From positions 1,802,001-1,866,000 of the forward strand of contig NZ_JAUTAU010000001.1 in assembly GCF_030818775.1 (NCBI RefSeq): a stretch of DNA of 64,000 bases. Direction: 5' to 3'. Under the pieces are notes generated by a model, which was not told the origin of the DNA, ran no database searches, and worked only from the letters and a program-made list of their open reading frames with translations. This DNA is from Bacillus sp. SORGH_AS_0510. Its GTDB lineage: Bacteria; Bacillota; Bacilli; Bacillales; Cytobacillaceae. The position numbers and the translations under genes are program-made. Shown here piece by piece: positions 35,690 to 47,577 of this stretch. Numbering within the stretch: the stretch's first letter is position 1; every line of letters begins with the position of its first letter.

Positions 35690-36895
35690 ATGAAAAATGC
35701 TAGGACATCAGGTGCGTTTTTGATTGTCCAAGGGACAAGCTTACTTAAAATAATTGCTGCTCTTTTACTCTTTATGATATTGATCTTTTCAATAAGCGGC
35801 CTCTTAACTTCATTGAAGCCACAGTACAGATTGATGTCATCTTCTGTCAATCAAGCAGCCACCAATGTGAATGGAGAGCTCCTGTACCAGCTGATGGGGT
35901 GGGAAAATCATCATTTTCTAAAAGTTGAAAATAACTGGGCCGCCACACCCACTCTTACCAATTTAGTCTTTAAATTATCTAGTAATATTAACTTGAATGA
36001 CCCGCGGAGCCTTCTAGGAAGAGAACTCCCAGGATTCTATCAATTTGATGGAAAAATTCTGGTGGCTGGAGAAGGAACCAATTATACGAACATGCCAATT
36101 GAATCTGCACCACCAATAGAAATCATGAAGGCAGAGCGTGAAGCTGCCCTGCAAAACCTTGAAGGATTAGACAAGCCAGCAGATGAGAATCCATCCACGA
36201 AACCAGGTCAAACAACAGGTGATCGAAAAGTGGTATATGTTTACTTCTCACATAATCGGGAATCCTATTTACCATACCTAAAGGGTGTAACTGACCCGGA
36301 TATGGCTTATCATTCACAGATTAATGTCACTAAGATAGGGGACCAGCTTAAGACAAGCCTTAAAGAAAGAGGAATTGGGAGTTTTATTGACAAGACAGAT
36401 ATACAAGCAAGCCTCAATAAAAAGGGTTGGAATTTTGCTAAGTCCTATCTCGAATCACGTTCTGTTGTTGAAACAGCGATGGCCTCCAATAGGGATTTAC
36501 ACTATTTTATTGATATTCACCGAGATTCACAGCGTAAAGACAAAACGACTGTAGCGATTAATGGAAAATCCTATGCTAAGATTGCCTTCATCATCGGCGG
36601 GAAAAACCCTAATTATGAGAAGAACGCGAAGCTAGCAACTGAATTACACAATCTACTTGATAAAAAATATAAAGGGTTAAGCAGAGGGGTTATAGTTAAA
36701 AATGCAGCAGGTTCTAATAGTATCTATAATCAAAACCTATCACCCAATGCCATCTTGATTGAATTTGGCGGGGTGGATAATACGTTTGAGGAGTTGAACC
36801 GCTCAGCCGATGCCTTAGCTGATGTATTTAGCGAATATTACTGGCAGGCAGAAAAAGTAAATCAGGATGTTGAACAATCGACCGATAAACAATAA
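35690..36895 (+). CDS. spoIIP: Stage II sporulation protein P
   Basis: 401 residues: a membrane anchor near residues 17-44, a linker, and the SpoIIP amidase/endopeptidase domain with YVYFSHNRESYLPYL, FIDIHRDSQ (zinc and catalytic residues) and ILIEFGGVDNT. It degrades peptidoglycan with SpoIID during engulfment in the mother cell. ATG behind AGCGGGGTGG. Twenty bases separate it from yqxA. Confidence 0.95.
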   Translation: MKNARTSGAFLIVQGTSLLKIIAALLLFMILIFSISGLLTSLKPQYRLMSSSVNQAATNVNGELLYQLMGWENHHFLKVENNWAATPTLTNLVFKLSSNINLNDPRSLLGRELPGFYQFDGKILVAGEGTNYTNMPIESAPPIEIMKAEREAALQNLEGLDKPADENPSTKPGQTTGDRKVVYVYFSHNRESYLPYLKGVTDPDMAYHSQINVTKIGDQLKTSLKERGIGSFIDKTDIQASLNKKGWNFAKSYLESRSVVETAMASNRDLHYFIDIHRDSQRKDKTTVAINGKSYAKIAFIIGGKNPNYEKNAKLATELHNLLDKKYKGLSRGVIVKNAAGSNSIYNQNLSPNAILIEFGGVDNTFEELNRSADALADVFSEYYWQAEKVNQDVEQSTDKQ

Positions 36896-36915
36896 AAGGT
36901 AAGGGAGCAGTTTTT

Positions 36916-37242
36916 ATGAAACTTTTTATGCTCAAAAGCTTTGGTATCGCCGCTCTCATGCTAATCTCAGTTTTGACAGGAATGCAATTAGCAAATAACG
37001 GAATCCATAAGATGAAAGGGTATGATGATCCCAATTTCCACCAGGCCGTCAGCTTAAAGGAAACAGATAATCATATTAATGCTTCTATACTAGGCAATAA
37101 TATTTCCAGCCATGATATTGAAGCGAAAAAAAAGAAGCTCGAGGAGATCAGTGCCTATAATTTCTTTTCATCCATGGGTAAGAAAATGTCAGAAGGAATA
37201 TCAAATGCATCGGAAAACGTCATCCGAAAAATAATGAAATAA
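36916..37242 (+). CDS. yqxA: DUF3679 protein YqxA
   Basis: 108 residues: a membrane segment at about residues 8-26 (FGIAALMLISVLTGMQLANNG) and an extracellular or intermembrane helical part. It always follows spoIIP in Bacillus, so a sporulation role is likely but unproven. Shine-Dalgarno AAGGGAGC precedes ATG 36916. Confidence 0.88.
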   Translation: MKLFMLKSFGIAALMLISVLTGMQLANNGIHKMKGYDDPNFHQAVSLKETDNHINASILGNNISSHDIEAKKKKLEEISAYNFFSSMGKKMSEGISNASENVIRKIMK

Positions 37243-37247
37243 CAGAA

Positions 37248-37275
37248 AAGCGGTACCAGTATGGTGCCGCTTATT
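37248..37275 (+). terminator. Hairpin behind spoIIP-yqxA
   Basis: AAGCGG-T-ACCA (37248-37258) pairs with TGGT-G-CCGCTT (37262-37272); the tail ATTAATATTTA is T-poor, so termination strength is uncertain. Confidence 0.65.
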
Positions 37276-37454
37276 AATATTTACTAAGAGTTGATCTTCT
37301 TTACACTTGTTGATTGGAGCGGAAGGAACTAAGACTCTTGTGGGAGTATGGTTCAGGGGAGACCCCCAGGCGCTTTTCTCCGAGGAGGCTCGCCGAAACA
37401 CCCACGAACCGCTCGCGCCTGGTGCGGAAATCAACAGACAATTTTAATAGAGCC
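37275..37454. mobile_element. MITE-like repeat family B, copy 3 (inverted, degraded)
   Basis: In the opposite orientation to copies 1 and 2. GTTGATTGGAGCGGAAGG at 37308-37325 and TTAATAGAGCC at the right end match the family, but the left terminal repeat is no longer clear and no target duplication is visible. It fills most of the gap between yqxA and lepA. Confidence 0.65.
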
Positions 37455-37535
37455 TAAATTTGATTGAATCTCGATTGTTCTACTGATATAATCAAAAATA
37501 GTGTACATGTGCGAGTATAGTAGGAGTGAAAGACC

Positions 37536-39371
37536 ATGAACAGAGAAGAAAAACTCAAACGACAAGAAAAAATTAGAAACTTTTCCATCATCGCTCATAT
37601 CGATCATGGAAAATCCACATTGGCTGATCGTATTCTAGAAAAAACAAACGCATTATCTTCGCGTGAAATGAAAGACCAGCTTTTAGATTCCATGGATCTT
37701 GAAAGAGAGCGCGGAATTACAATCAAGTTGAATGCTGTACAGTTAAAATATAGAGCACAAGATGGAGAAGAATATATTTTCCACTTAATTGATACACCAG
37801 GGCATGTCGATTTTACGTATGAGGTATCAAGAAGTCTTGCTGCTTGTGAAGGGGCTATATTAGTCGTTGACGCAGCACAAGGAATTGAAGCACAGACACT
37901 AGCAAACGTTTATCTAGCCTTAGATAATGACCTTGAAATCATGCCTGTTATTAATAAAATTGACCTGCCAAGTGCAGAGCCTGAGCGAGTTCGTAATGAA
38001 ATCGAAGAAGTTATCGGTTTGGATGCATCAGAAGCGGTCTTAGCCTCAGCGAAAGCAGGTATTGGGATCGAAGAAATACTAGAACAAGTAGTAAAAACTG
38101 TTCCGGCCCCATCAGGTGACCCGGAAGCGCCATTAAAAGCGCTGATTTTTGATTCTTTATATGACGCTTATCGTGGTGTTGTTGCCTATATTCGTGTGGT
38201 CGAAGGATCTGTAAAAGTCGGCGATAAAATCAAGATGATGGCAACAGGAAAAGAGTTTGAAGTAAATGAAGTGGGAGTGTTTACTCCAAAAGCTACTTTG
38301 CTTGATGAGTTAACTGTTGGGGATGTTGGTTTCCTAACCGCATCCATTAAAAATGTCGGTGATACTCGTGTGGGTGATACAATTACGAATGCGAAAAATG
38401 GAGCGACAGAACCGCTGCCTGGGTACCGCAAATTAAACCCAATGGTATACTGCGGACTGTATCCAATTGATACAGCTAAGTTTAACGATTTACGTGAAGC
38501 CCTTGAAAAGCTTCAATTGAATGATTCTGCTCTTCAATTTGAACCAGAAACGTCACAGGCACTTGGCTTTGGTTTCCGTTGCGGATTCCTAGGACTTCTT
38601 CATATGGAAATCATCCAAGAGCGTATTGAACGTGAATTCAAAATTGACCTAATAACTACTGCACCAAGTGTTATCTACCATGTTTATATGACTGATGGTA
38701 CTCTAGTAAATGTTGACAATCCTTCAAACATGCCGGAACCACAGAAAATCGACCGAGTAGAAGAGCCTTACGTGAAAGCGACAATGATGGCTCCGAATGA
38801 TTATGTTGGTGCGATTATGGAACTTTGTCAGTTAAAGCGTGGTAATTTTATTGATATGCAATATCAGGGCGAGAACCGAGTGGGTATCGTTTATGAAATT
38901 CCGTTAGCTGAAATTGTTTATGATTTCTTCGATCAGTTAAAATCCAGTACAAGGGGCTATGCTTCTTTTGACTATGAATTAATTGGTTATAAGCCTTCTA
39001 GTTTGGTTAAAATGGATATATTATTAAATGCAGAACAAGTAGACGCATTAAGTTTTATTGTTCATAAAGACTTTGCATATGACCGTGGTAAGGTAATTGT
39101 AGAAAAGCTGAAGGAATTAATTCCAAGACAACAGTTTGAGGTTCCAATTCAAGCTGCCATCGGTCAAAAAATTGTTGCTCGTTCTACAATTAAAGCAATG
39201 CGTAAAAACGTGTTAGCCAAATGTTATGGTGGAGATATCTCTCGTAAACGTAAGTTGCTTGAAAAGCAAAAAGAAGGTAAAAAGCGGATGAAACAAGTAG
39301 GTTCTGTTGAGGTACCGCAGGAAGCGTTTATGGCAGTACTAAAAATGGACGATACTAATACAAAAAAATAA
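37536..39371 (+). CDS. lepA: Elongation factor 4 (LepA)
   Basis: 611 residues. GTPase domain: AHIDHGKST (G1, about residues 20-28), [13 protein letters not shown] and NKID. Then an EF-G-like domain II, a CGFLGLLH motif, and the LepA-specific C-terminal domain ending near [16 protein letters not shown]. It binds ribosomes and is linked to back-translocation or to 30S biogenesis. Length is normal. Confidence 0.97.
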   Translation: MNREEKLKRQEKIRNFSIIAHIDHGKSTLADRILEKTNALSSREMKDQLLDSMDLERERGITIKLNAVQLKYRAQDGEEYIFHLIDTPGHVDFTYEVSRSLAACEGAILVVDAAQGIEAQTLANVYLALDNDLEIMPVINKIDLPSAEPERVRNEIEEVIGLDASEAVLASAKAGIGIEEILEQVVKTVPAPSGDPEAPLKALIFDSLYDAYRGVVAYIRVVEGSVKVGDKIKMMATGKEFEVNEVGVFTPKATLLDELTVGDVGFLTASIKNVGDTRVGDTITNAKNGATEPLPGYRKLNPMVYCGLYPIDTAKFNDLREALEKLQLNDSALQFEPETSQALGFGFRCGFLGLLHMEIIQERIEREFKIDLITTAPSVIYHVYMTDGTLVNVDNPSNMPEPQKIDRVEEPYVKATMMAPNDYVGAIMELCQLKRGNFIDMQYQGENRVGIVYEIPLAEIVYDFFDQLKSSTRGYASFDYELIGYKPSSLVKMDILLNAEQVDALSFIVHKDFAYDRGKVIVEKLKELIPRQQFEVPIQAAIGQKIVARSTIKAMRKNVLAKCYGGDISRKRKLLEKQKEGKKRMKQVGSVEVPQEAFMAVLKMDDTNTKK

Positions 39372-39381
39372 TAACTTAGTG

Positions 39382-39424
39382 GAGGTTAGGACATGCCTGT
39401 TGCAGGTATTCTAGCCTCTTTTTG
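39382..39424 (+). terminator. Terminator of lepA
   Basis: GAGGTTAG (39382-39389) pairs with CTAGCCTC (39411-39418) with one G-T pair; CCTG/CAGG extend the stem inside; TTTTTG follows. Confidence 0.82.
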
Positions 39425-39449
39425 TTACTAGATTAAGGACGTGTTACTA

Positions 39450-40589
39450 ATGATAAATGCTGCCTATCTTCATATCCCTTTTTGTGAGCATATATGTCAT
39501 TATTGTGATTTTAATAAAGTTTTTCTAAAAGGGCAGCCAGTGGAGGACTATTTAAAAGCACTTGACCAAGAAATGAAGATGACACTGGAGAAACATCCAA
39601 CTAACGTGTTAGATACTATTTTTGTAGGTGGAGGTACACCTACATCATTAAATGAACAACAGCTCTACTCATTTTGTGAAAGCATAAATACCAACCTTCC
39701 AAAAAGTGATACAGTGGAATTTTCCTTTGAAGCCAATCCAGGTGATTTATCCATTGAGAAATTACAAATATTAAAGGACGCAGGAGTAAATAGAATTAGT
39801 CTGGGTGTTCAAACCTTTAACGAAGAACTGTTGAAAAGAATCGGTCGTGTTCATAGGGCGAAGGATGTATATCAAACCATTGAAAATGCTAAAAAGGTTG
39901 GTTTTAATAATATAAGCATTGACCTTATCTTTAGCCTGCCGTCACAAACTGTTGGAGACTTTAAAGAATCATTGACTGAAGCATTTTCCCTAGATATTCA
40001 ACATTATTCTGCTTATTCATTAATCATTGAACCAAAGACAGTTTTTTACAACCTATTAAAAAAAGGCAAGCTTCCTACTCCTGGAGAAGATATAGAAGCA
40101 AAAATGTATGAGATACTAATGGATGAAATGGAAAAACACGGATACAGCCAATATGAAATAAGCAACTTTTCAAAGCCAGGTTACGAGAGCAAGCATAATC
40201 TGACTTACTGGAATAACGAATATTATTATGGGTTTGGAGCGGGGGCGCATTGCTACGTTGACGGGCACAGACGATCAAATTCAGGTCCACTGAAAAAATA
40301 TATGGATCAGATTAATAGTGGAAACTTACCTATTTTAGATGACCATAAGGTAACGAAAGCTGAACAAATGGAGGAAGAAATGTTCCTCGGATTACGCAAA
40401 ACGAAAGGTGTCTCGATTTCACATTTCATAGAAAAATATAACCAAGATCCCCTGCAGATTTTTAAAAAGGAAATTGATGATTTAGCAGGTAAACAATGGA
40501 TAGAAGTAAAGAACGATAATATATTTTTAACTAAAACAGGACGTTTTTTAGGCAATGAGGTATTTCAAGCCTTTTTAGATGTGGTCTAA
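39450..40589 (+). CDS. hemW: Radical SAM family heme chaperone HemW
   Basis: 379 residues. The radical SAM cysteines are C12, C16 and C19 in IPFCEHICHYCDF, followed by GGGTPTSL. As in other HemW proteins there is no coproporphyrinogen-binding signature of true HemN, so the heme-chaperone name is preferred. ATG 39450 with AAGGAC ten bases upstream. It lies between lepA and hrcA, as in B. subtilis. Confidence 0.93.
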   Translation: MINAAYLHIPFCEHICHYCDFNKVFLKGQPVEDYLKALDQEMKMTLEKHPTNVLDTIFVGGGTPTSLNEQQLYSFCESINTNLPKSDTVEFSFEANPGDLSIEKLQILKDAGVNRISLGVQTFNEELLKRIGRVHRAKDVYQTIENAKKVGFNNISIDLIFSLPSQTVGDFKESLTEAFSLDIQHYSAYSLIIEPKTVFYNLLKKGKLPTPGEDIEAKMYEILMDEMEKHGYSQYEISNFSKPGYESKHNLTYWNNEYYYGFGAGAHCYVDGHRRSNSGPLKKYMDQINSGNLPILDDHKVTKAEQMEEEMFLGLRKTKGVSISHFIEKYNQDPLQIFKKEIDDLAGKQWIEVKNDNIFLTKTGRFLGNEVFQAFLDVV

Positions 40590-40621
40590 TCTTAAGTTCC
40601 AAAAATAAGGTTTCTTTTTAA

Positions 40622-40649
40622 TTGACACCATCCCCCCTTTTTTGATAAT
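40622..40649 (+). promoter_or_regulatory. Sigma-A promoter of the hrcA-dnaK operon
   Basis: TTGACA (40622-40627), 16 nt, GATAAT (40644-40649). Transcription should start near 40656, a few bases before the CIRCE element. Confidence 0.7.
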
Positions 40650-40661
40650 TTATTAATATAA

Positions 40662-40688
40662 TTAGCACTCGGTAATGATGAGTGCTAA
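40662..40688. promoter_or_regulatory. CIRCE operator (HrcA binding site)
   Basis: TTAGCACTC, nine bases, GAGTGCTAA: a perfect CIRCE inverted repeat 13 bases before hrcA. HrcA bound here represses the operon at normal temperature. Confidence 0.98.
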
Positions 40689-40700
40689 CAGAGGTGATGA

Positions 40701-41735
40701 ATGTTGCTTACAGATCGTCAATTGTTGATTCTTCAGGTAATTGTTGATGACTTTATTCGATCTGCTCAACCAGTCGGCTCAAGAAGCTTGTCGAAAAAAG
40801 AGGAAATATCCTTTAGTTCAGCTACCATTCGCAATGAAATGGCCGACTTGGAAGAGTTGGGGTATATTGAAAAAACTCATACTTCTTCAGGGCGCGTTCC
40901 ATCTGAAAAAGGATATCGTTATTATGTGGATCATTTATTATCACCTCAGGTGCTAAATCCACATGATATTTCCATTATTCAATCGATTTTTGCTGAAAAA
41001 ATCTATGAATTTGAAAAGATCATTCAAAGGTCTGCGAAAATACTCTCTGAATTAACGAACTACACATCTATTGTTCTTGGACCGGCGACTAGTATAAATA
41101 AGTTAAAGAAAATACAAATCATACCCTTGAACAAGGATACAGCTGTAGCTATTTTTGTGACAAATACTGGACATGTAGAAAACAGAACGGTTTCTATCCC
41201 TGGATCAATTGATCCGAGTGATTTAGAGAAGACAGTAAATATCTTAAATGATCGTCTCGCTGGTGTACCTCTTGAGGATTTAAACGACAAAATTTACAAA
41301 GAAGTGGCAATGTTGCTTAGACAGCATATTCATAACTATGATTCCATGCTTCATACGGTAGCAGACTCGCTGAAAATGCCGGTTACTGAGAAACTCTTCT
41401 TCGGCGGAAAAACGAATATGTTAAGCCAGCCTGAATTTCATGATATCAGTAAAATCCGTAGTCTGTTAACGATGATTGATCAAGAAGAATGGATTTACAA
41501 CTTGATTAGAAAAGAACCTGCTGGTATCAATATTAAAATTGGCAGAGAAAACAATATAAGTGCTATGGATAATTGCAGTTTGATTACAGCGACCTACTCT
41601 GTAGGGGTTGAAAAATTAGGTACTATAGCTATACTAGGGCCTACCCGCATGGAATATTCTCGTGTCATAAGTTTACTCCAGTTGTTAAGCAAGGACTTAA
41701 CAGCTGTTCTAACAAAACTGTATCAAACCAACTAG
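40701..41735 (+). CDS. hrcA: Heat-inducible transcription repressor HrcA
   Basis: 344 residues: N-terminal winged helix ([17 protein letters not shown] to [23 protein letters not shown]) and a C-terminal GAF-like domain. It represses class I heat-shock genes through CIRCE, with GroEL helping its folding. It is autoregulated, since the CIRCE lies in its own leader. ATG 40701 behind AGAGGTGA. Confidence 0.97.
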   Translation: MLLTDRQLLILQVIVDDFIRSAQPVGSRSLSKKEEISFSSATIRNEMADLEELGYIEKTHTSSGRVPSEKGYRYYVDHLLSPQVLNPHDISIIQSIFAEKIYEFEKIIQRSAKILSELTNYTSIVLGPATSINKLKKIQIIPLNKDTAVAIFVTNTGHVENRTVSIPGSIDPSDLEKTVNILNDRLAGVPLEDLNDKIYKEVAMLLRQHIHNYDSMLHTVADSLKMPVTEKLFFGGKTNMLSQPEFHDISKIRSLLTMIDQEEWIYNLIRKEPAGINIKIGRENNISAMDNCSLITATYSVGVEKLGTIAILGPTRMEYSRVISLLQLLSKDLTAVLTKLYQTN

Positions 41736-41752
41736 CAGTGGTAATATTGGTA

Positions 41753-41785
41753 AGGGTGAAATTCCTTATGTTTCACCCCCTTTTC
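41753..41785 (+). terminator. Hairpin between hrcA and grpE
   Basis: GGGTGAAA (41754-41761) pairs with TTTCACCC (41771-41778), then CCTTTTC. Probably a partial terminator or processing site that sets the ratio of hrcA to grpE-dnaK. Confidence 0.72.
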
Positions 41786-41839
41786 TATGAAAATTAATTT
41801 AGTATACAATGTAGCAATGCTTTAAGGGAGGTGAGTAAG

Positions 41840-42439
41840 TTGACAAATGAAAAAAATAATTCAATACATGAAGAAGTAGAAATCGAGAGTGCCGACCATG
41901 TTGAACTTACCGAAGAACAAGCAGTTGATTCAGGTCTAGAGGAAGGTCAAAACCTTGAAGAAACAGTGGTAGAACCTGCTGAAGAATATGTGAAAGAGAT
42001 TCAAATGCTTAAGGATAAGTTAGAGGAAGCAGATAATCGCTATTTACGACTTCAAGCCGACTTTGATAATTTCCGCCGTCGCACTAGATTAGATCTAGAA
42101 GCGAGTGAAAAATATAGAGCGCAAAAACTTATTACTGATTTATTGCCTGCATTAGATAATTTTGAAAGAGCCATGCAGATTGAAGCAGACAATGAACAAA
42201 CCAAATCTTTACTTCAAGGGATGGATATGGTGTACCGCGGATTGGTTGAAGCCTTGAAGAAAGAAGGCGTGGAACCAATTGAAGCTGTTGGGAAAGAGTT
42301 TGACCCACATCAACATCAGGCAGTTATGCAAGGTGAGGATGAAAACTTTGGGTCTAACATTGTGACTGATGAATTCCAAAAAGGCTATATGTTAAAGGAT
42401 CGTATCATCCGTCCATCCATGGTAAAAGTGAATCAATAA
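41840..42439 (+). CDS. grpE: Nucleotide exchange factor GrpE
   Basis: 199 residues: an acidic disordered N-terminus, a long coiled-coil helix (about residues 50-110, [16 protein letters not shown]), and a C-terminal beta wing with [13 protein letters not shown]. It releases ADP from DnaK. I take TTG 41840, because GGGAGGTG lies just six bases upstream; GTG 41831 overlaps that site. Confidence 0.95.
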   Translation: MTNEKNNSIHEEVEIESADHVELTEEQAVDSGLEEGQNLEETVVEPAEEYVKEIQMLKDKLEEADNRYLRLQADFDNFRRRTRLDLEASEKYRAQKLITDLLPALDNFERAMQIEADNEQTKSLLQGMDMVYRGLVEALKKEGVEPIEAVGKEFDPHQHQAVMQGEDENFGSNIVTDEFQKGYMLKDRIIRPSMVKVNQ

Positions 42440-42458
42440 AGACTACATATTATTTTAG

Positions 42459-44297
<1,839 letters not shown>

Positions 44298-44316
44298 TAA
44301 TTCATGTAGCGGTACA

Positions 44317-44362
44317 AGAGAAAAAGTCAAAGTCAGTCTATGGGCTTTGGCTTTTTCTCTGT
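44317..44362 (+). terminator. Terminator of dnaK
   Basis: AGAGAAAAAG (44317-44326) with CTTTTTCTCT (44351-44360) and CAAAG/CTTTG inside form a long stem; the 3' arm itself supplies the T tract. Confidence 0.8.
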
Positions 44363-44416
44363 ATAGGAAATAATAAAAAGTTACAAGTGTGGATAATTGA
44401 ACTAGTTATCTGAATC

Positions 44417-44537
44417 TAGCTCCAGCGCCTAGCCCCTCGGGGTCAAATAACCTTCGGCAGTAAAAGTAAAAAGGCGGACTTTTCCCGCCGAAGAAGATTT
44501 GCCTGTCGGGGCTGAACGAGGCGCTTCCGCCTTTTAT
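44417..44537. repeat. Dispersed repeat family A, copy 3
   Basis: CTCCAGCGCCTAGCCCC to GGCGCTTCCGCC, with inner stem CTTCGGC.../...GCCGAAG. It lacks the GAATTGTCCAG lead of the other copies. It lies between the dnaK terminator and dnaJ; the 328-base gap holds only these two elements and the dnaJ leader. Confidence 0.82.
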
Positions 44538-44625
44538 TCCTGTACTAAAGAAAAGTATTTTATTGCATTCTTCATCTTATGGGTGATACAATAATCTTTA
44601 TGTGAAAGATTCGGGAGTGGTAATC

Positions 44626-45753
44626 ATGAGTAAACGGGATTACTATGAAGTGCTTGGTGTCAGTAAGAGTGCTTCAAAGGATGAGATAAAAAAAGCCTAT
44701 CGTAAGCTCTCTAAACAATATCATCCTGATATTAATAAAGAGCCAGATGCGGCAGATAAATTTAAGGAAATTGCAGAAGCATATGAAGTATTAAGTGATG
44801 ATCAAAAAAAGGCACATTATGATCAATTTGGTCATACGGATCCGAACCAAGGATTCGGGGGCGGCGCTGATTTTGGCGGCGGCTTTGGTGGATTTGAGGA
44901 TATCTTTAATACTTTCTTCGGTGGCGGCGGTTCAAGAAGACGTGACCCGAATGCGCCAAGACAAGGTGCTGACTTGCAGTATACAATGACAGTTTCTTTT
45001 GAAGAAGCTGCATTTGGAAAAGAAACGGATATTGAAATACCACGAGAAGAAACATGTGAAACATGTAGTGGATCAGGTGCTAAACCTGGTACAAATCCAG
45101 AGACATGTCAGCACTGCCATGGGTCTGGGCAATTAAATGTGGAGCAAAATACCCCATTTGGCAGAATTGTGAATCGTCGTACATGTCACTATTGTAATGG
45201 TACAGGAAAAGAAATCAAACACAAGTGTTCAACATGCGGCGGCGCAGGTAAAGTGAAGAAACGTAAGACAATTCATGTCAAAATTCCTGCTGGTATAGAT
45301 GATGGTCAACAGCTTCGTGTATCTGGCCAAGGGGAAGCAGGAATTAATGGTGGACCGGCAGGAGACCTTTATGTTGTATTCCATGTGCGTCCGCATGAGT
45401 TCTTTGAAAGAGATGGCGATGACATTTACTGTGAAATGCCTATTACCTTTGTTCAAGCCTCTTTAGGAGATGAAATTGAAGTACCTACCCTTCATGGTAA
45501 AGTGAAGTTGAAAGTTCCTGCAGGAACACAAACAGGTAAAAAATTCCGTCTAAAAGGTAAAGGTGTTCCAAATGTTCGCGGGTATGGTGTAGGTGACCAG
45601 TATATTATTGTACGAATTATTACACCAACGAAATTATCAGATAAACAAAAGCAGCTTCTTAAAGAATTTGCCGAGCTAAGCGGCTCTTCGCCAATTGGTG
45701 AACACGAAGAAAGCTTCTTCTCAAAAGTAAAACGTGCATTTAAAAGCGAGTAA
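44626..45753 (+). CDS. dnaJ: Chaperone protein DnaJ
   Basis: 375 residues: J domain with HPD at 33-35, Gly/Phe-rich linker (about 76-110), four zinc-binding CxxCxGxG repeats ([32 protein letters not shown]), and C-terminal substrate-binding domains. It delivers clients to DnaK. ATG 44626 behind GGGAGTGG; a GTG frame further upstream lacks a site. A dnaK terminator plus a repeat separate it from dnaK. Confidence 0.97.
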   Translation: MSKRDYYEVLGVSKSASKDEIKKAYRKLSKQYHPDINKEPDAADKFKEIAEAYEVLSDDQKKAHYDQFGHTDPNQGFGGGADFGGGFGGFEDIFNTFFGGGGSRRRDPNAPRQGADLQYTMTVSFEEAAFGKETDIEIPREETCETCSGSGAKPGTNPETCQHCHGSGQLNVEQNTPFGRIVNRRTCHYCNGTGKEIKHKCSTCGGAGKVKKRKTIHVKIPAGIDDGQQLRVSGQGEAGINGGPAGDLYVVFHVRPHEFFERDGDDIYCEMPITFVQASLGDEIEVPTLHGKVKLKVPAGTQTGKKFRLKGKGVPNVRGYGVGDQYIIVRIITPTKLSDKQKQLLKEFAELSGSSPIGEHEESFFSKVKRAFKSE

Positions 45754-45771
45754 GGATTGGAGTTGGTAGAT

Positions 45772-46714
45772 GTGAAATGGTCTGAAATCAGTATTCACAC
45801 AACAAATGAGGCGATTGAACCTATTTCTCATATTTTGCATGAAGCTGGGGCAAGCGGTGTAGTAATTGAAGATCCATTTGAGTTGACGAAAGAAAGGGAA
45901 GATCAATTCGGCGAAATCTACCAACTTAATCCCGATGACTATCCTGAAGAGGGAGTAATCGTCAAAGCATACTTACCTGTAAACAGCTTCCTCGGTGAAA
46001 CAGTAGATGCCATTAAAGAATCCATTAATAATTTAATTATTTTTAATATTGATATTGGCTTAAACAGAGTAACCATTAGTGAAGTAAATGAAGAAGAGTG
46101 GGCAACTGCTTGGAAGAAGTATTATAACCCTGTAAAAATTTCCGAAAAGTTTACGATTGTTCCTACTTGGGAGGAATATACGCCAGTCAGCAGTGATGAA
46201 CTCATTATTGAATTAGATCCCGGAATGGCTTTTGGTACTGGTACACACCCAACAACTGTGATGTGTATTCAAGCCCTCGAAAGAACAGTAAAGCTCGGAG
46301 ACCGTGTTATCGATGTAGGAACAGGATCCGGAGTACTAAGTATCGCAGCTGCCATGCTTGGCGCAGAGGATGTCAGAGCGTACGATTTAGATGAAGTTGC
46401 AGTAACGCAAGCGCGGGTTAAATATTAAACTGAATAAAGTTAGTCAGTCTGTGACTATTTCTCAAAACAATTTGCTAGATAATGTTGAGGAAGAATCAGC
46501 AGATGTTATTGTTGCTAATATATTAGCTGAAGTCATTTTACGATTTACTGATGATGTAGCCCGTGTAATTAAACCCGGTGGATCATTTATTGCCTCTGGT
46601 ATTATTCAGCAGAAAAAAGACCAGGTGAAAGAAGCGTTAGTGAATTCGGGATTTGAAATAATGGAAACCATTCTAATGGAAGACTGGGTTGCTATTATTG
46701 CAAAAAGGTTATAA
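45772..46714 (+). pseudogene. prmA: prmA, frameshifted (ribosomal protein L11 methyltransferase)
   Basis: Frame 1 (GTG 45772, (M)[16 protein letters not shown]) covers the N-terminal domain and SAM motif [18 protein letters not shown], and ends at TAA 46428 after QARVKY. The remainder (NKVSQSVTISQNNLL to KRL, including the VANILAEVI motif) continues in another frame to 46714. The span is 943 nt, one over a multiple of three. Removing one A from the AAA run at 46420-46422 gives VNIKLNK and an intact 313-residue PrmA. The protein trimethylates L11 and is dispensable in E. coli. The change may be real or a sequencing indel. Confidence 0.88.
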
Positions 46715-46719
46715 TGATG

Positions 46720-46750
46720 AAAAAAGGGGTGTTTATTCCCCTTTTTTTTA
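46720..46750 (+). terminator. Terminator of dnaJ-prmA
   Basis: AAAAAGGGG (46721-46729) pairs with CCCCTTTTT (46738-46746), followed by more T residues. Confidence 0.9.
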
Positions 46751-46820
46751 TTTCCGCCTTTTAATTTAATACCTTCTTTAGTAAAATAAAGAGTAAAATG
46801 TTTTAGAGAGGGTGCATTGT

Positions 46821-47570
46821 GTGCAACGTTACTTTGTTAAACAACGAGCAAATGATGATCGTTTTTTTATTGATGAGGAAGACCGTCATCATATCGTAAA
46901 GGTTATGCGGATGCAAATAGGCGACCAAATCATTTGTGTTGACCCAATAGGGAAACAGGCAATTTGCAGGCTTGCAGAAATTACCGATGAAAGAGTCGTT
47001 GCAGACGTTGTACAATGGAAAGAAGAGTCTCCAGAACTTCCAATTCGTATTACCATTGCTAGCGGTTTGCCTAAGGGGGATAAGCTTGAATGGATTATTC
47101 AAAAGGGTACTGAATTGGGTGCACATGAGTTTCTTCCATTCTCTGCTGCACGGTCAGTGGTGAAGTGGGATGAAAAAAAGGCAGCAAAAAAAATAGAGAG
47201 ATGGCAAAAAATTGCTAAAGAAGCTGCTGAACAATCGCATCGTGCTGTAATGCCGGAAGTTATCAGCCCGATGACATTTAAAGCCTTATTGGAAAAAAGT
47301 AAGGATTATCAATATAAATTGGCTGCCTTTGAAGAAGAAAGTAGAAAAGGAGAAGCATCACTATTTGCTTCTACCCTAAAGCAGATGAAAAAAGGAGAGT
47401 CCCTTCTTCTTGTTTTCGGACCTGAAGGTGGCTTAGCTAACGAAGAAGTTCAGCTTTTAAAGGATCATGGATTTGGTCTCTGTGGGCTTGGCCCGCGTAT
47501 TTTAAGAACGGAAACAGCTCCGCTTTATACACTTGCGGCAATTTCCTATCATTATGAATTATTGAGGTGA
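46821..47570 (+). CDS. rsmE: 16S rRNA (uracil(1498)-N(3))-methyltransferase RsmE (YqeU)
   Basis: 249 residues: N-terminal PUA-like part (RYFVKQRANDDRFFIDEEDRHHIVKVMRM) and a SPOUT/trefoil-knot domain with the SAM loop VFGPEGGLANEE and LGPRILRTETAP. It methylates U1498 in 16S rRNA. I start at GTG 46821, with GAGAGGG about eight bases before; GTG 46812 overlaps that site. mtaB follows after seven bases. Confidence 0.94.
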   Translation: MQRYFVKQRANDDRFFIDEEDRHHIVKVMRMQIGDQIICVDPIGKQAICRLAEITDERVVADVVQWKEESPELPIRITIASGLPKGDKLEWIIQKGTELGAHEFLPFSAARSVVKWDEKKAAKKIERWQKIAKEAAEQSHRAVMPEVISPMTFKALLEKSKDYQYKLAAFEEESRKGEASLFASTLKQMKKGESLLLVFGPEGGLANEEVQLLKDHGFGLCGLGPRILRTETAPLYTLAAISYHYELLR

Positions 47571-47577
47571 GGTTCCA

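Noticed and set aside
37201..37434. Minus-strand ORF of 77 codons over repeat B3
   Set aside because: It is repeat sequence plus yqxA antisense, with no preserved frame between copies.
46420..46422. Programmed frameshift in prmA
   Set aside because: The AAA run is too short for a slippery site and there is no internal Shine-Dalgarno or stimulatory stem; a plain insertion explains it better.
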